The translations under genes were made by a program, and so were the position numbers. 64,000 nt of DNA from CAADGU01 sp035444285. Lineage in GTDB: Bacteria; Chloroflexota; Anaerolineae; Promineifilales; Promineifilaceae. Shown in pieces: positions 40,528 through 48,423 of the stretch. The notes beneath the pieces were generated by a model that was not told the origin of the DNA, did no database searches, and saw only the letters and a program-made list of their open reading frames with translations. How positions within the stretch are numbered: the first letter of the stretch is position 1; each line of letters starts with the position of its first letter. The stretch is taken from positions 248,001-312,000 of the forward strand of contig DAOMOK010000001.1 of the NCBI GenBank assembly GCA_035444285.1. Reading direction: 5' to 3'.

Positions 40528-40611
40528 GTAATCCGTGAACCGTAATCCGTGAACCGTAACCCGTGAGCCGATTACGGATTACCGATTACGAATTACGAAT
40601 TACGGATCACC
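40528..40611. repeat. Period-7 inverted array (cgtaatc/cgtgaac, then attacgg)
   Basis: Long array: GTAATCCGTGAACCGTAATCC then GATTACGGATTACCGATTACG, ending just before the AAGGAGG of the malic enzyme gene. Confidence 0.9.
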
Positions 40612-40626
40612 GCCAAGGAGGTCAAT

Positions 40627-41988
40627 ATGTTCGCCGATAAGAAGCGCGTTGACATAGACGAACTGCTCAAAAAAGCGCAGAAACCGTCGGCCGACGCCAT
40701 GATGCTGCACCCGTTTTATCGGGGCAAAGTAGAGATGGCGCTTAAATGCGCCGTGCGTGATCTGAACGATTTTTCTATCTGGTATACGCCAGGCGTAGCC
40801 GCCCCCTGCAAGGCGATTCAGGCCGAGCCAGAGCGCGTGTTTGACTATACCAACAAATGGAATACCGTGGCCGTCGTCAGTGATGGCACGCGGGTATTAG
40901 GGCTGGGCGACATCGGCCCCAAAGCCGGGCTGCCGGTGATGGAGGGCAAAGCCCTGCTTTACAAATATCTGGGCGGCGTAGACGGCGTAGCCATCATGTT
41001 AGACACCAAAGACCCGGACAAAATCATCGAAACGGTGCTGATGCTGCAACCGGCGTTTGGCGGCGTCAACCTGGAAGACATCTCCCAACCCAAATGTTTC
41101 CGCATCCTGGACACCCTGCGCGAAAAGGCGGAAATCCCCATCTGGCATGACGACCAGCAAGGCACGGCAACCGTCACCCTGGCGGGGTTGATGAATGCGC
41201 TCAAGCTGGTGGGCAAACGCATTGAGGATGTGAGTATTACCTTTGTCGGCAGCGGCGCTTCCAATGTGGCCTGCTCGCGCCTCATCTTTGGCCGGGGCGC
41301 CGACCCCACCAAATGTATGATGGTAGACAGCAAGGGCATTCTGGGGCCGCACCGGCGTGATCTGGAAATGCGCCGCCATGAATACGTGGACAAATGGCGG
41401 CTATGCCAGATTACCAACGGTGAACTGCGCCAGGGTGGTATCCCGGAAGCGATGGAAGGGGTGGATGTGGTCATCGCCCTCTCTACGCCAGGGCCGGGCA
41501 CGATTTTGCCGGAGTGGGTGGAACGCATGAACAAAGATGCCATTGTCTTTGCCTGCGCCAACCCGGTGCCGGAAATCTGGCCCTGGGAGGCGCTGGAAGC
41601 CGGGGCGCGCATTGTGGCCACCGGGCGGTCGGACTTCCCGAACCAGGTGAATAACTCGCTTGGTTTCCCCGGCATTTTCCGGGGAGCGCTGGATGTGCGG
41701 GCGAAGACGATTACGGACGAGATGTGTTTTGCCGCGGCCGAGGCGTTGGCCGATTTTATTGGCGATGATCTGGATGACGAACATCTGCTGCCCAGCATGG
41801 AAGATTGGCAGGTGTTTGCCCGTGAAGCGGCGGCGGTAGGCATGAAGGCGCAGGAACAAGGCGTGGCCCGCCTGACGAAGAGCTACGATGAACTGTACCA
41901 ACATGCGCTGGCGATGATCGGCCGTTCCCGTAATCTGACGCAGATGATGATGGATGAGGGCTTTATTGCCCCGGTACCGGAAGAGTAA
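40627..41988 (+). CDS. NAD(P)-dependent malic enzyme
   Basis: 453 aa, the size of the short bacterial malic enzymes without a phosphotransacetylase tail. SIWYTPGVAAPCKAI holds the catalytic Tyr region, GDIGPKAGLPVMEGKALLYK the Lys, NLEDISQPKCF and WHDDQQGTATV the metal-binding acidic residues, FVGSGASNVACSRLI the cofactor Rossmann motif. It decarboxylates malate to pyruvate and CO2 or works in reverse. Strong SD AAGGAGG. Within the Wood-Ljungdahl run it may link acetyl-CoA/pyruvate with C4 acids or supply NADPH; this is inference. Confidence 0.9.
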   Translation: MFADKKRVDIDELLKKAQKPSADAMMLHPFYRGKVEMALKCAVRDLNDFSIWYTPGVAAPCKAIQAEPERVFDYTNKWNTVAVVSDGTRVLGLGDIGPKAGLPVMEGKALLYKYLGGVDGVAIMLDTKDPDKIIETVLMLQPAFGGVNLEDISQPKCFRILDTLREKAEIPIWHDDQQGTATVTLAGLMNALKLVGKRIEDVSITFVGSGASNVACSRLIFGRGADPTKCMMVDSKGILGPHRRDLEMRRHEYVDKWRLCQITNGELRQGGIPEAMEGVDVVIALSTPGPGTILPEWVERMNKDAIVFACANPVPEIWPWEALEAGARIVATGRSDFPNQVNNSLGFPGIFRGALDVRAKTITDEMCFAAAEALADFIGDDLDDEHLLPSMEDWQVFAREAAAVGMKAQEQGVARLTKSYDELYQHALAMIGRSRNLTQMMMDEGFIAPVPEE

Positions 41989-41989
41989 G

Positions 41990-42060
41990 CAGTGGGCAGT
42001 GAGCAGTCAGCAGTGAACAGATTACTGCTTACCGCTCACTAATTACCGCTCACTGATTAT
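41990..42060. repeat. Period-7 inverted array (cagtgag / ctcactg)
   Basis: CAGTGGGCAGTGAGCAGTCAG on the left, then TTACCGCTCACTAATTACCG. Different letters from the other arrays but the same 7-bp period and central flip. Confidence 0.85.
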
Positions 42061-42074
42061 TATGGAGGTTTGCC

Positions 42075-42980
42075 ATGTACGATTTAATTGTTATTGGCGG
42101 TGGACCGGCGGGTTTGACGGCGGCCATTTATGCCATTCGTAAACGGTTGAATGTGCTGCTCGTTTCCGAGGATTTGGGCGGCAAGACGAACTATCACCTC
42201 GATTTGCCGGACGTGGAGAGCTACCAGGTGATTCGCGGCATTGAAGTGGTGAATAAGTTCAAGAGTGAACTGGAATATCTGCACTTTACTCGTCTGATGG
42301 ATCGGGTGGAGCAAGTGCAGAAAACGACCGATGGTTTTCTGGTGCGCACCATGCAGGGCAGTGAACTGGAAGCGCGGGCGATCATCCTGGCCACGGGCAC
42401 GCGCCAGGAATGGTTGAATGTGCCTGGCGAGCGGGAATACCTGTCCAAAGGGTTGTGTTATTCGGCCCTGAGCTATGCGCCGCTGTTTATTGACAAGGAT
42501 GCGGTGGTCATCGGTGAAGATGAATTGGCGCTGCGTTCGGCGGCAGAACTGGCGACGGTGGCGCACCACGTCCATGTGGTGGGGCCATCGGAACGGGCGC
42601 TGCACACGCCGTTGGGACAGAAATTGCAAACGGCCGTGAACGTCACCATCCTGCCCAACTACCAGGTAGCGCGGGTGGAAGGCAACGGCTACTGCCATAC
42701 GGTGGTGGTTAAAGACCGGCTGGGCCAGGAGACGGCGTTGGAGACCGACGGTACCTTTGTGGAAAAGGGACTACGTCCCAATACCCAAATGGTAGCGGGG
42801 CTGGTGGAACTGGACGGCCGTGGTTTTGTCAAAGTAGACCCGTACAGCCGCACCAGTGTGCCCGGTATCTTTGCCGCCGGTGACGTGACCAACATTTACG
42901 CCGAGCAGGTGTTGGTCGCCGTCGGTGAAGGCGTCAAAGCGGCGCTGAGTGCGTATGATTATTTGTTGCCGATGTTGTAG
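42075..42980 (+). CDS. Thioredoxin-reductase-like flavoprotein lacking the redox cysteine pair
   Basis: 301 aa with FAD motif VIGGGPAGLTAAIYA, ATGTRQ, a pyridine-nucleotide segment (VVIGEDELALRSAAELA) and GIFAAGDVTN near the end. Where thioredoxin reductases have CAxC, this protein reads GLCYSALSYAP, with one Cys and no CXXC. It is therefore more like ferredoxin/flavodoxin-NADP reductase or a sulfide-type TrxR relative than a thioredoxin reductase. SD TGGAGG. Placed between malic enzyme and MetVF, it could move electrons between NAD(P)H and ferredoxin for methylene-THF reduction; this is inference. Confidence 0.75.
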   Translation: MYDLIVIGGGPAGLTAAIYAIRKRLNVLLVSEDLGGKTNYHLDLPDVESYQVIRGIEVVNKFKSELEYLHFTRLMDRVEQVQKTTDGFLVRTMQGSELEARAIILATGTRQEWLNVPGEREYLSKGLCYSALSYAPLFIDKDAVVIGEDELALRSAAELATVAHHVHVVGPSERALHTPLGQKLQTAVNVTILPNYQVARVEGNGYCHTVVVKDRLGQETALETDGTFVEKGLRPNTQMVAGLVELDGRGFVKVDPYSRTSVPGIFAAGDVTNIYAEQVLVAVGEGVKAALSAYDYLLPML

Positions 42981-42985
42981 CGGCT

Positions 42986-43019
42986 AAGTGCCAGGCACTT
43001 CAAAAGTGCCTGGCACTTA
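42986..43019. repeat. AAGTGCCAGGCACTT hairpin
   Basis: 15-bp arms AAGTGCCAGGCACTT and AAGTGCCTGGCACTT, each itself nearly palindromic, filling the gap before metVF. Confidence 0.9.
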
Positions 43020-43031
43020 CTGGAGGATACC

Positions 43032-44501
43032 ATGCCTCTCTTTACCCCCGGACGGCGCTGGCAGCCGGCCTATTTACCGTTTAAGAAAGTGAGCAAGGGA
43101 CAGCGGGCGTTGGCTTTTGTGGAGCGCGTAAGCAAAGGGCCGCTGTTTGGCTGCCGCATGTGCGGCAATTGTTTGCTGCAAGAGACGGCCTTTATCTGCC
43201 CGATGGAATGCCCCAAGGGAGCGCGCAATGGGCCGTGCGGCGGTTCCACGGAAGCGCACTGTTATGTGGATGAGACACGGCCGTGTATCTGGTACGAAAT
43301 CTACGAGCGCGCCTTCAAGCTGGGGCGACAGGAGATGCTGCTGGAAGTGCTGCCACCGCTGGACTGGGATAAGGTGGGCGGCGAGACATGGGGCGACGTG
43401 ATGCGCCAGGTGAAAGTGGTCGGCACGAAAAAGGTGTTCACTGCCCTGGTGAAACGAGACAAGGCAGTCCGTGCCCAGACAATGGATGCCGTTTTTCGCC
43501 CGGTGCGCCAGCCCGATTGGTGGCAGGGGGATGCCGCGTATCATGCCCCGGCTTACGATGAACCGGCCTCGGAACTGGAACGGCGCTTGAAAGCGGGTGA
43601 GTTTGTGGTTACGGCCGAAGTGTCACCACCCATGAGCGCGGCGACGGGGGCGATGTGCCGGAATGTGGAGTTGGTACGGCCGTATGTGGCTGCCGTCAAC
43701 TTCACCGACTGCCCCTCGGCCACGCCGCGAATGTCCTCCATTGCCTGCTCGGTGATGGCGTTGGAGCACGACGCGGAGCCAGTGTTGCAAATTGCGGCGC
43801 GGGATCGCACCCGCACCGGCTTGCAGGCAGAAGTGCTGGGGGCCAGCGCCTTGGGCATTCGCAATATGCTGTGCCTGTCCGGCGACCATGCCCGCATGGG
43901 GCCGTCACCGCAAGGGCGGATGGATGTGATTGATATTGATGCGGTGCAGATGCTGTGGATTTTGCGGCGGATGCGCGATGAGGGGAAGTATCTGGACGGC
44001 CGTGCCATCAAGTTCCGCCCCCAATTTTTCCTGGGCGCGGCGGGGGCTCCCTTTGCTTCCCGCCCCGAATTCCAGGCGATTCGTGAACACAAAAAGGTCA
44101 ACGCCGGGGCGCAGTTCTTCCAGACGAACCTGGTGTATGACCCGGATGGGCTGGAAATCTGGCTGAACGAACTGGCAAAGCGCAATATCTTGGACAAGGT
44201 GTATATTCTCATTGGCATCACGCCGTTGAAAACCCTGAAAATGGCCCACTACATGAATGATGATGTGCCCGGCGTTTTCATCCCGCAGCCCATCCTCAAG
44301 CGGCTGGAAGCGGCGGGGGATGGCGTGGCTGAGGAAGGGGTGCAAATTGCCCTGGAAATCATTGAAGCGATCAAGGGCAAGCAGGGCGTGAACGGCATTC
44401 ACCTGATGGCGGTAGGCTGGGAAGAGATTGTGCCGCGTATTGTTACCGAAGCGGGTCTGGCACGGCCGCAACTGGCGCAGGCGGAGATTTGTTTGAATTA
44501 G
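43032..44501 (+). CDS. metF: Fused MetV (MTHFR_C) and MetF methylenetetrahydrofolate reductase
   Basis: 489 aa. Residues about 30-110 are the Cys-rich MetV/MTHFR_C module (CRMCGNCLLQETAFICPMEC, then NGPCGG and RPCIWYE), which binds Fe-S or zinc. Residues about 180-485 are the MetF TIM barrel (EFVVTAEVSPPMSA, VNFTDCPSATPRMSS, MLCLSGDH, FFQTNLVYD). It reduces methylene-THF to methyl-THF, the substrate of AcsE. In acetogens metV and metF are usually separate neighbours; here they are one chain with V first. SD CTGGAGG. Confidence 0.9.
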   Translation: MPLFTPGRRWQPAYLPFKKVSKGQRALAFVERVSKGPLFGCRMCGNCLLQETAFICPMECPKGARNGPCGGSTEAHCYVDETRPCIWYEIYERAFKLGRQEMLLEVLPPLDWDKVGGETWGDVMRQVKVVGTKKVFTALVKRDKAVRAQTMDAVFRPVRQPDWWQGDAAYHAPAYDEPASELERRLKAGEFVVTAEVSPPMSAATGAMCRNVELVRPYVAAVNFTDCPSATPRMSSIACSVMALEHDAEPVLQIAARDRTRTGLQAEVLGASALGIRNMLCLSGDHARMGPSPQGRMDVIDIDAVQMLWILRRMRDEGKYLDGRAIKFRPQFFLGAAGAPFASRPEFQAIREHKKVNAGAQFFQTNLVYDPDGLEIWLNELAKRNILDKVYILIGITPLKTLKMAHYMNDDVPGVFIPQPILKRLEAAGDGVAEEGVQIALEIIEAIKGKQGVNGIHLMAVGWEEIVPRIVTEAGLARPQLAQAEICLN

Positions 44502-44555
44502 CCACGAATGGAACGGATTGAGCGGATTTTCACGGATTTCCACTATAATAACGGC

Positions 44556-44975
44556 ATGAATCACCTTGATGAACCATTACGACAGGAAGAGATGACCCAA
44601 TTGTTCGCCCGACAGGAAGTGTCGTTGGCGTATTTGTATGGTTCTCAGGCGCGTGGAGACGCCGGGTTTTTGTCTGATGTGGATGTGGCTGTGTTGTTCG
44701 CGCCCAATGTAAGCAAGCCAGATCGTTTCCGGCGACTGCTCCATCTGAGCGGAGAATTGGGGGACATGTGGCAGCGCGATGATGTGCAGGTGGTGGATTT
44801 AGCCGAAGCCTCGCCATTGTTGCGACATCGGGTGTATGTAGACGGCCGTGTCCTTTACTGTGCCGATGATGCCGTGCGCGTGAAGTTCATTTTGGACACG
44901 ATGAGAGAGTATGAAGATACCAGACCCATCCGCCGCATCAACGAAAAGTATACCCTGGCATATTTTGCGGACTAA
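44556..44975 (+). CDS. MNT-type nucleotidyltransferase (MntA-like)
   Basis: 139 aa. Minimal nucleotidyltransferase with AYLYGSQARGDAGFLSDVDVAVLF: the GSxARGDxxxxSDxDxxV motif supplies the metal-binding aspartates. A third acidic strand is VQVVDLAE. Such proteins are usually antitoxins that AMPylate a HEPN toxin (HepT) encoded next door. No HEPN gene follows; only a 23-codon ORF does. It interrupts the run of Wood-Ljungdahl genes and may be a passenger. The ATG lies 4 bp after a CACTATAATAACGG stretch that resembles a -10 box, so a leaderless message is possible. Confidence 0.75.
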   Translation: MNHLDEPLRQEEMTQLFARQEVSLAYLYGSQARGDAGFLSDVDVAVLFAPNVSKPDRFRRLLHLSGELGDMWQRDDVQVVDLAEASPLLRHRVYVDGRVLYCADDAVRVKFILDTMREYEDTRPIRRINEKYTLAYFAD

Positions 44976-44977
44976 CC

Positions 44978-45046
44978 ATGACCGATCAGGAAACTCACCT
45001 GGGAGTTATTCCGGTAATTACAGGGCAGCGGATGGCAAACGGATAA
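44978..45046 (+). pseudogene. 23-codon ORF, possible remnant of a HEPN partner
   Basis: Begins 2 bp after the nucleotidyltransferase stop with ATGACCGATCAGG and ends TAA inside a GCGGAT/ATCCGT-type repeat. Position and start style are what a HepT gene would have, but 23 residues are too few to prove homology. Confidence 0.2.
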
Positions 45047-45105
45047 GCGGATAGGCGAGTTGGTTCATCCGTTTATTCGTTCTTATCAGCTGCCGCTGGC
45101 AAAAC

Positions 45106-45888
45106 ATGAAATTAGCGATAAGTGGCAAAGGGGGCGTGGGCAAGACCACACTGGCGGCGCTGTTGGCGCAGGCTTATGCCGATGCCGGGCAGCAGGTGTT
45201 GGCGGTGGACGCCGATCCGTCGCCGTGTTTGGCGGGGGCGTTGGGCTTTCCGACCGAACTGCGGGCGCAACTGCGGCCGATTGTGGAGATGGAAGAGTTG
45301 ATCGCCGAACGCACCGGGGCGCAGCCGGGTTCGTTTGGTGGCTTTTTTACGCTCAATCCGCGCGTGGATGACATTCCCGAACGGTTCAGCGTGGTGCATC
45401 GCGGCGTGCGGCTGTTGGAGATGGGCGCGGTGGAGACGGGCGGTTCGGGCTGCATCTGCCCGGAGAGCGCCATGCTCAAGACGCTGTTCACCCATTTACT
45501 CTTCCGCAAAGATGATGTCCTCATCCTGGATATGTATGCCGGGGTGGAGCATTTGGGTCGGGCGACGGTGGATTTTGTGGATGCCCTGCTGATTGTGGTG
45601 GAGCCAACGAAACGGAGTCTGGGCACGGCCGTGCAAATTCAAAAACTGGCGTATGACATTGGCCTGGAACGGCTGTGGCTGGTGGGCAACAAGGTGGGCA
45701 GCGATGCCGAAGCCGAATTCCTACGCACCAACACATCGGGTTTGCCCATTTTAGGGTTGCTGCCCACAGATTTGGGCGTACAAGAAGCGGATCGGTTGGG
45801 TACGGCCGTGTATGATCATGTGCCCGTATTAAGAGAAGAGACCGAAAGTATGATACAAATTCTACGAGGCGTGATGCGTGATACGTGA
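45106..45888 (+). CDS. cooC: CooC-family nickel-insertion ATPase
   Basis: 260 aa SIMIBI (MinD/CooC) ATPase. Deviant Walker A SGKGGVGKTTLAALLA, AVDADPSPCLAGALG, switch II ILDMYAGVEHLGRATVDFVD, and a GCIC motif near residue 113 (GGSGCICPESAMLK) of the type that binds nickel in CooC dimers. It should mature the Ni-Fe-S C cluster of CODH or the A cluster of ACS. No SD is visible; the start overlaps repeat-derived sequence. The last residues (RGVMRDT) are encoded by the following period-7 array. Confidence 0.88.
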   Translation: MKLAISGKGGVGKTTLAALLAQAYADAGQQVLAVDADPSPCLAGALGFPTELRAQLRPIVEMEELIAERTGAQPGSFGGFFTLNPRVDDIPERFSVVHRGVRLLEMGAVETGGSGCICPESAMLKTLFTHLLFRKDDVLILDMYAGVEHLGRATVDFVDALLIVVEPTKRSLGTAVQIQKLAYDIGLERLWLVGNKVGSDAEAEFLRTNTSGLPILGLLPTDLGVQEADRLGTAVYDHVPVLREETESMIQILRGVMRDT

Positions 45889-45942
45889 TGCGTAACGAGG
45901 GAGAATTCACGCATCACGCATCACGCATTACGCATCACGTAT
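45866..45942. repeat. Period-7 inverted array (cgtgatg / catcacg)
   Basis: GCGTGATGCGTGATACGTGATG, then ACGCATCACGCATCACGCATT, covering the cooC stop codon and the gap to the second ATPase gene. Confidence 0.9.
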
Positions 45943-45954
45943 AAAGATTGACCT

Positions 45955-46740
45955 ATGACCACAACCATCGCTTTAGCCGGAAAAGGCGGGGTGGGAAAAA
46001 CCACCGTCGCCGGCATGATTATTAAATATCTGGCGCAAAACCAGCCCGGTTCCGTGCTGGCCATTGACGCCGACCCCAGCAGCAATTTGAACATGGTGCT
46101 GGGGCTGGAACTGGCCTGGACGATTGGTGAAATTCGGGAAGATATGTTGTCTCAGGTGAAACAATCATTGACGGCAACGGGGGCAGCGATGGGGGCGCTG
46201 TCCGGCGGCGTGAGCAAGCGGGAGTACCTGGATTATAACGTGCGCTCCTCGCTGGCGGAGGGTGACCGGTTTGACCTGATTGCCATGGGCCAGCCGGAAG
46301 GCCCGGGCTGTTACTGTGCCGTGAACCACAATTTGCGCGAGGTGATAGACAGCCTGAGCCGCCAGTATCGCTATGTGGTCATTGACAACGAGGCGGGCAT
46401 GGAGCACCTCAGCCGCCGCACCACGCGAGATGTGGATCACCTGATCATCGTCAGCGACGCTACCCAGCGGGGGATTGTAGCCGCCGAACGCATTGCCGCT
46501 TTTCGGCATGAACTCGACATTCGCATAGCCAATAGCTACCTTATTCTCAATCGTGCGCCGCTGGAGCTGCCGCTGCCATTGCAGCAGCGCATTGGGCAGA
46601 TGGATGTGCCGTTGTTGGGGCTGGTGCCGGCCGATGAGGAGTTGGTGGCGTTTGAGTACAGCGGACGGCCGTTAATCGAACTACCTGATGACTCGCCGGT
46701 GTACACGGCCGTGGCCGACATGATGCACCATTTGTTGTAG
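45955..46740 (+). CDS. acsF: Second CooC/AcsF-family ATPase
   Basis: 261 aa, homologous to the preceding ATPase. Walker A AGKGGVGKTTVAGMII, AIDADPSSNLNMVLG, GCYCAVNHN (CXC nickel site) near residue 120 and VIDNEAGMEHLSRRTT. Two paralogues in tandem suggest division of labour between CODH (CooC) and ACS (AcsF), but which is which cannot be read from sequence; the symbol is a guess from order and from the longer CooC/AcsF-like insert (QVKQSLTATGAAMGALSGG). The last gene of the + strand run. Confidence 0.82.
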   Translation: MTTTIALAGKGGVGKTTVAGMIIKYLAQNQPGSVLAIDADPSSNLNMVLGLELAWTIGEIREDMLSQVKQSLTATGAAMGALSGGVSKREYLDYNVRSSLAEGDRFDLIAMGQPEGPGCYCAVNHNLREVIDSLSRQYRYVVIDNEAGMEHLSRRTTRDVDHLIIVSDATQRGIVAAERIAAFRHELDIRIANSYLILNRAPLELPLPLQQRIGQMDVPLLGLVPADEELVAFEYSGRPLIELPDDSPVYTAVADMMHHLL

Positions 46741-46806
46741 CTGATCAGGGGAGTTGTAGCACGGCCGTAGCCCCCAGAAATTCGCTCCTTACTCCCATTC
46801 GTTGTC

Positions 46807-48366
46807 CTATTCGCGGTAATGGCAGCCCATACTGCGTTTGTTGGCTAACGCCGCCTGGGTCACAATGACGGCCGTGCGCACCGCATTCCGCAGCCCCACC
46901 AGCCCATCTGTCAATTTGGTGACGCGGTAAAACTGCTCAATCTCTGTTTCCAGGTGACGCAGTTCCCGCAGCGCTCGCTGCAAGCGGTAATCGGCGCGCA
47001 CCACGCCCACATAGTTCCACATGATGTGTTGGATGGTGCTCATGTCCTGAGCGATTAGCAGCGGATCGGCGGTGTAGCGGCTGGTATCTTGCCAGGGTGG
47101 AATGTCGTCTGGATTGTGTAGCGGCGCATCGGCCAGCGCGGCCAGGATGTGCTGCGCGGCGCGGTGTCCCCACACCAACCCTTCCAGCAGCGACGTACTT
47201 GCCAGCCGGTTGGCCCCGTGCAGCCCTGTGCAGGAAACTTCGCCCACGGCGTAGAGATCATGGATGGTGGTACGGCCGTGTTCATCCACCCACACGCCGC
47301 CACAGGAGTAATGCGCCCCTGGTACCACCGGAATCAGGTCGGTGGTAATGTCCACGCCAAACTCCGCGCAGCGGGCGGCAATGGTGGGGAAACGTTCCCG
47401 TATCTTTTCCGGCGGCAGGTAGGAACGCAAATCCAGGTACACATTATCCAGGTCATGCGCCACCATCTCCTGGCGAATGGAGCGGGCCACCACGTCACGC
47501 GGCGCTAAATCTTTCCACTCCGGGTCATATTTCTGCATGAACGGCGCGCCATTTTCATGCACCAGCCGCGCCCCTGCCCCCCGCACCGCTTCGCTGATGA
47601 GGAAATAGGGTGCGCCAGTTTTGTAAAAAGTGGTAGGGTGGAACTGAATAAATTCGGCGTTGATCACCCGCGCCCCGGCCCGGTTGGCCATGGCTAGCCC
47701 ATCGCCGCGTGACCCGGGGGGATTGGTAGTGCGCAGGTAAATTTGCCCCAAACCGCCCGTTGCCAGAATGGTCTTTTTTGCCAGGATGCGGCTGATTTCG
47801 CCGCTGTCCTGGTTTAGCACATACGCGCCCACACAGTGGCGTGGTTCGTACACGGCCAGGCGATTACGGCCGTGATGCGCCGGTGTGAGCAGGTCTACGG
47901 CCGTGTGCCCCGTCAACAACTGCACATTCGGATGTGTTTTCAGCACATTCAGCAGGGCAATTTCCACGGCGCGCCCGGTGGCGTCGGCGGTGTGGGCAAT
48001 GCGTGGCTGTGAATGGGCGGCCTCAAACACCGTGTCTAGTTCACCTGTTGCATTGCGATCCAATGGCACGCCTACCCGTTCAAGTAGGATTTTTTCCACC
48101 AGCCCTGGCCCTTCGGCGGCCAAAATTTGCGCCGCCTGGGGGTAACTGTGCCCCGCGCCCGCGTGTAAAATGTCGGCCACCAACTGTTCTGGCGAATCGG
48201 CCGGGCTGCGGTAAATGATGCCGCCCTGAGCATACTTCGTGTTCGACTCTTCTGGCTCGCGCGCCCGCGTCACCAGCGTCACCGGGATGCCCGCGTCGGC
48301 CAGTTGTAAGGCGGCTGTACCCCCGGCAATGCCGCTACCAATGATAAGGACTTCAGTTTGAATCAT
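46807..48366 (-). CDS. nadB: L-aspartate oxidase
   Basis: 519 aa. FAD motif LIIGSGIAGGTAALQLADAG, ESNTKYAQGGI, AEFIQFHPTTFY, SCGGVWVDEHGRTTIHDLYA and GEVSCTGLHGANRLASTSLLEGLVWG are the succinate-dehydrogenase/aspartate-oxidase family set in NadB form. It oxidises aspartate to iminoaspartate for NAD synthesis. Third in the minus-strand order nadC-nadA-nadB, with short gaps filled by repeats. Confidence 0.95.
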   Translation of the reverse strand: MIQTEVLIIGSGIAGGTAALQLADAGIPVTLVTRAREPEESNTKYAQGGIIYRSPADSPEQLVADILHAGAGHSYPQAAQILAAEGPGLVEKILLERVGVPLDRNATGELDTVFEAAHSQPRIAHTADATGRAVEIALLNVLKTHPNVQLLTGHTAVDLLTPAHHGRNRLAVYEPRHCVGAYVLNQDSGEISRILAKKTILATGGLGQIYLRTTNPPGSRGDGLAMANRAGARVINAEFIQFHPTTFYKTGAPYFLISEAVRGAGARLVHENGAPFMQKYDPEWKDLAPRDVVARSIRQEMVAHDLDNVYLDLRSYLPPEKIRERFPTIAARCAEFGVDITTDLIPVVPGAHYSCGGVWVDEHGRTTIHDLYAVGEVSCTGLHGANRLASTSLLEGLVWGHRAAQHILAALADAPLHNPDDIPPWQDTSRYTADPLLIAQDMSTIQHIMWNYVGVVRADYRLQRALRELRHLETEIEQFYRVTKLTDGLVGLRNAVRTAVIVTQAALANKRSMGCHYRE

Positions 48367-48376
48367 AGTGTTGTTT

Positions 48377-48419
48377 GAGATTAGAGATTGGAGATTAAAC
48401 CAATCTCCAATCTCTAATC
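48377..48419. repeat. Period-7 inverted array (agattag/agattgg, then ccaatct)
   Basis: GAGATTAGAGATTGGAGATT, then CCAATCTCCAATCTCTAATC, in the gap between nadA and nadB. Confidence 0.9.
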
Positions 48420-48423
48420 GCCA

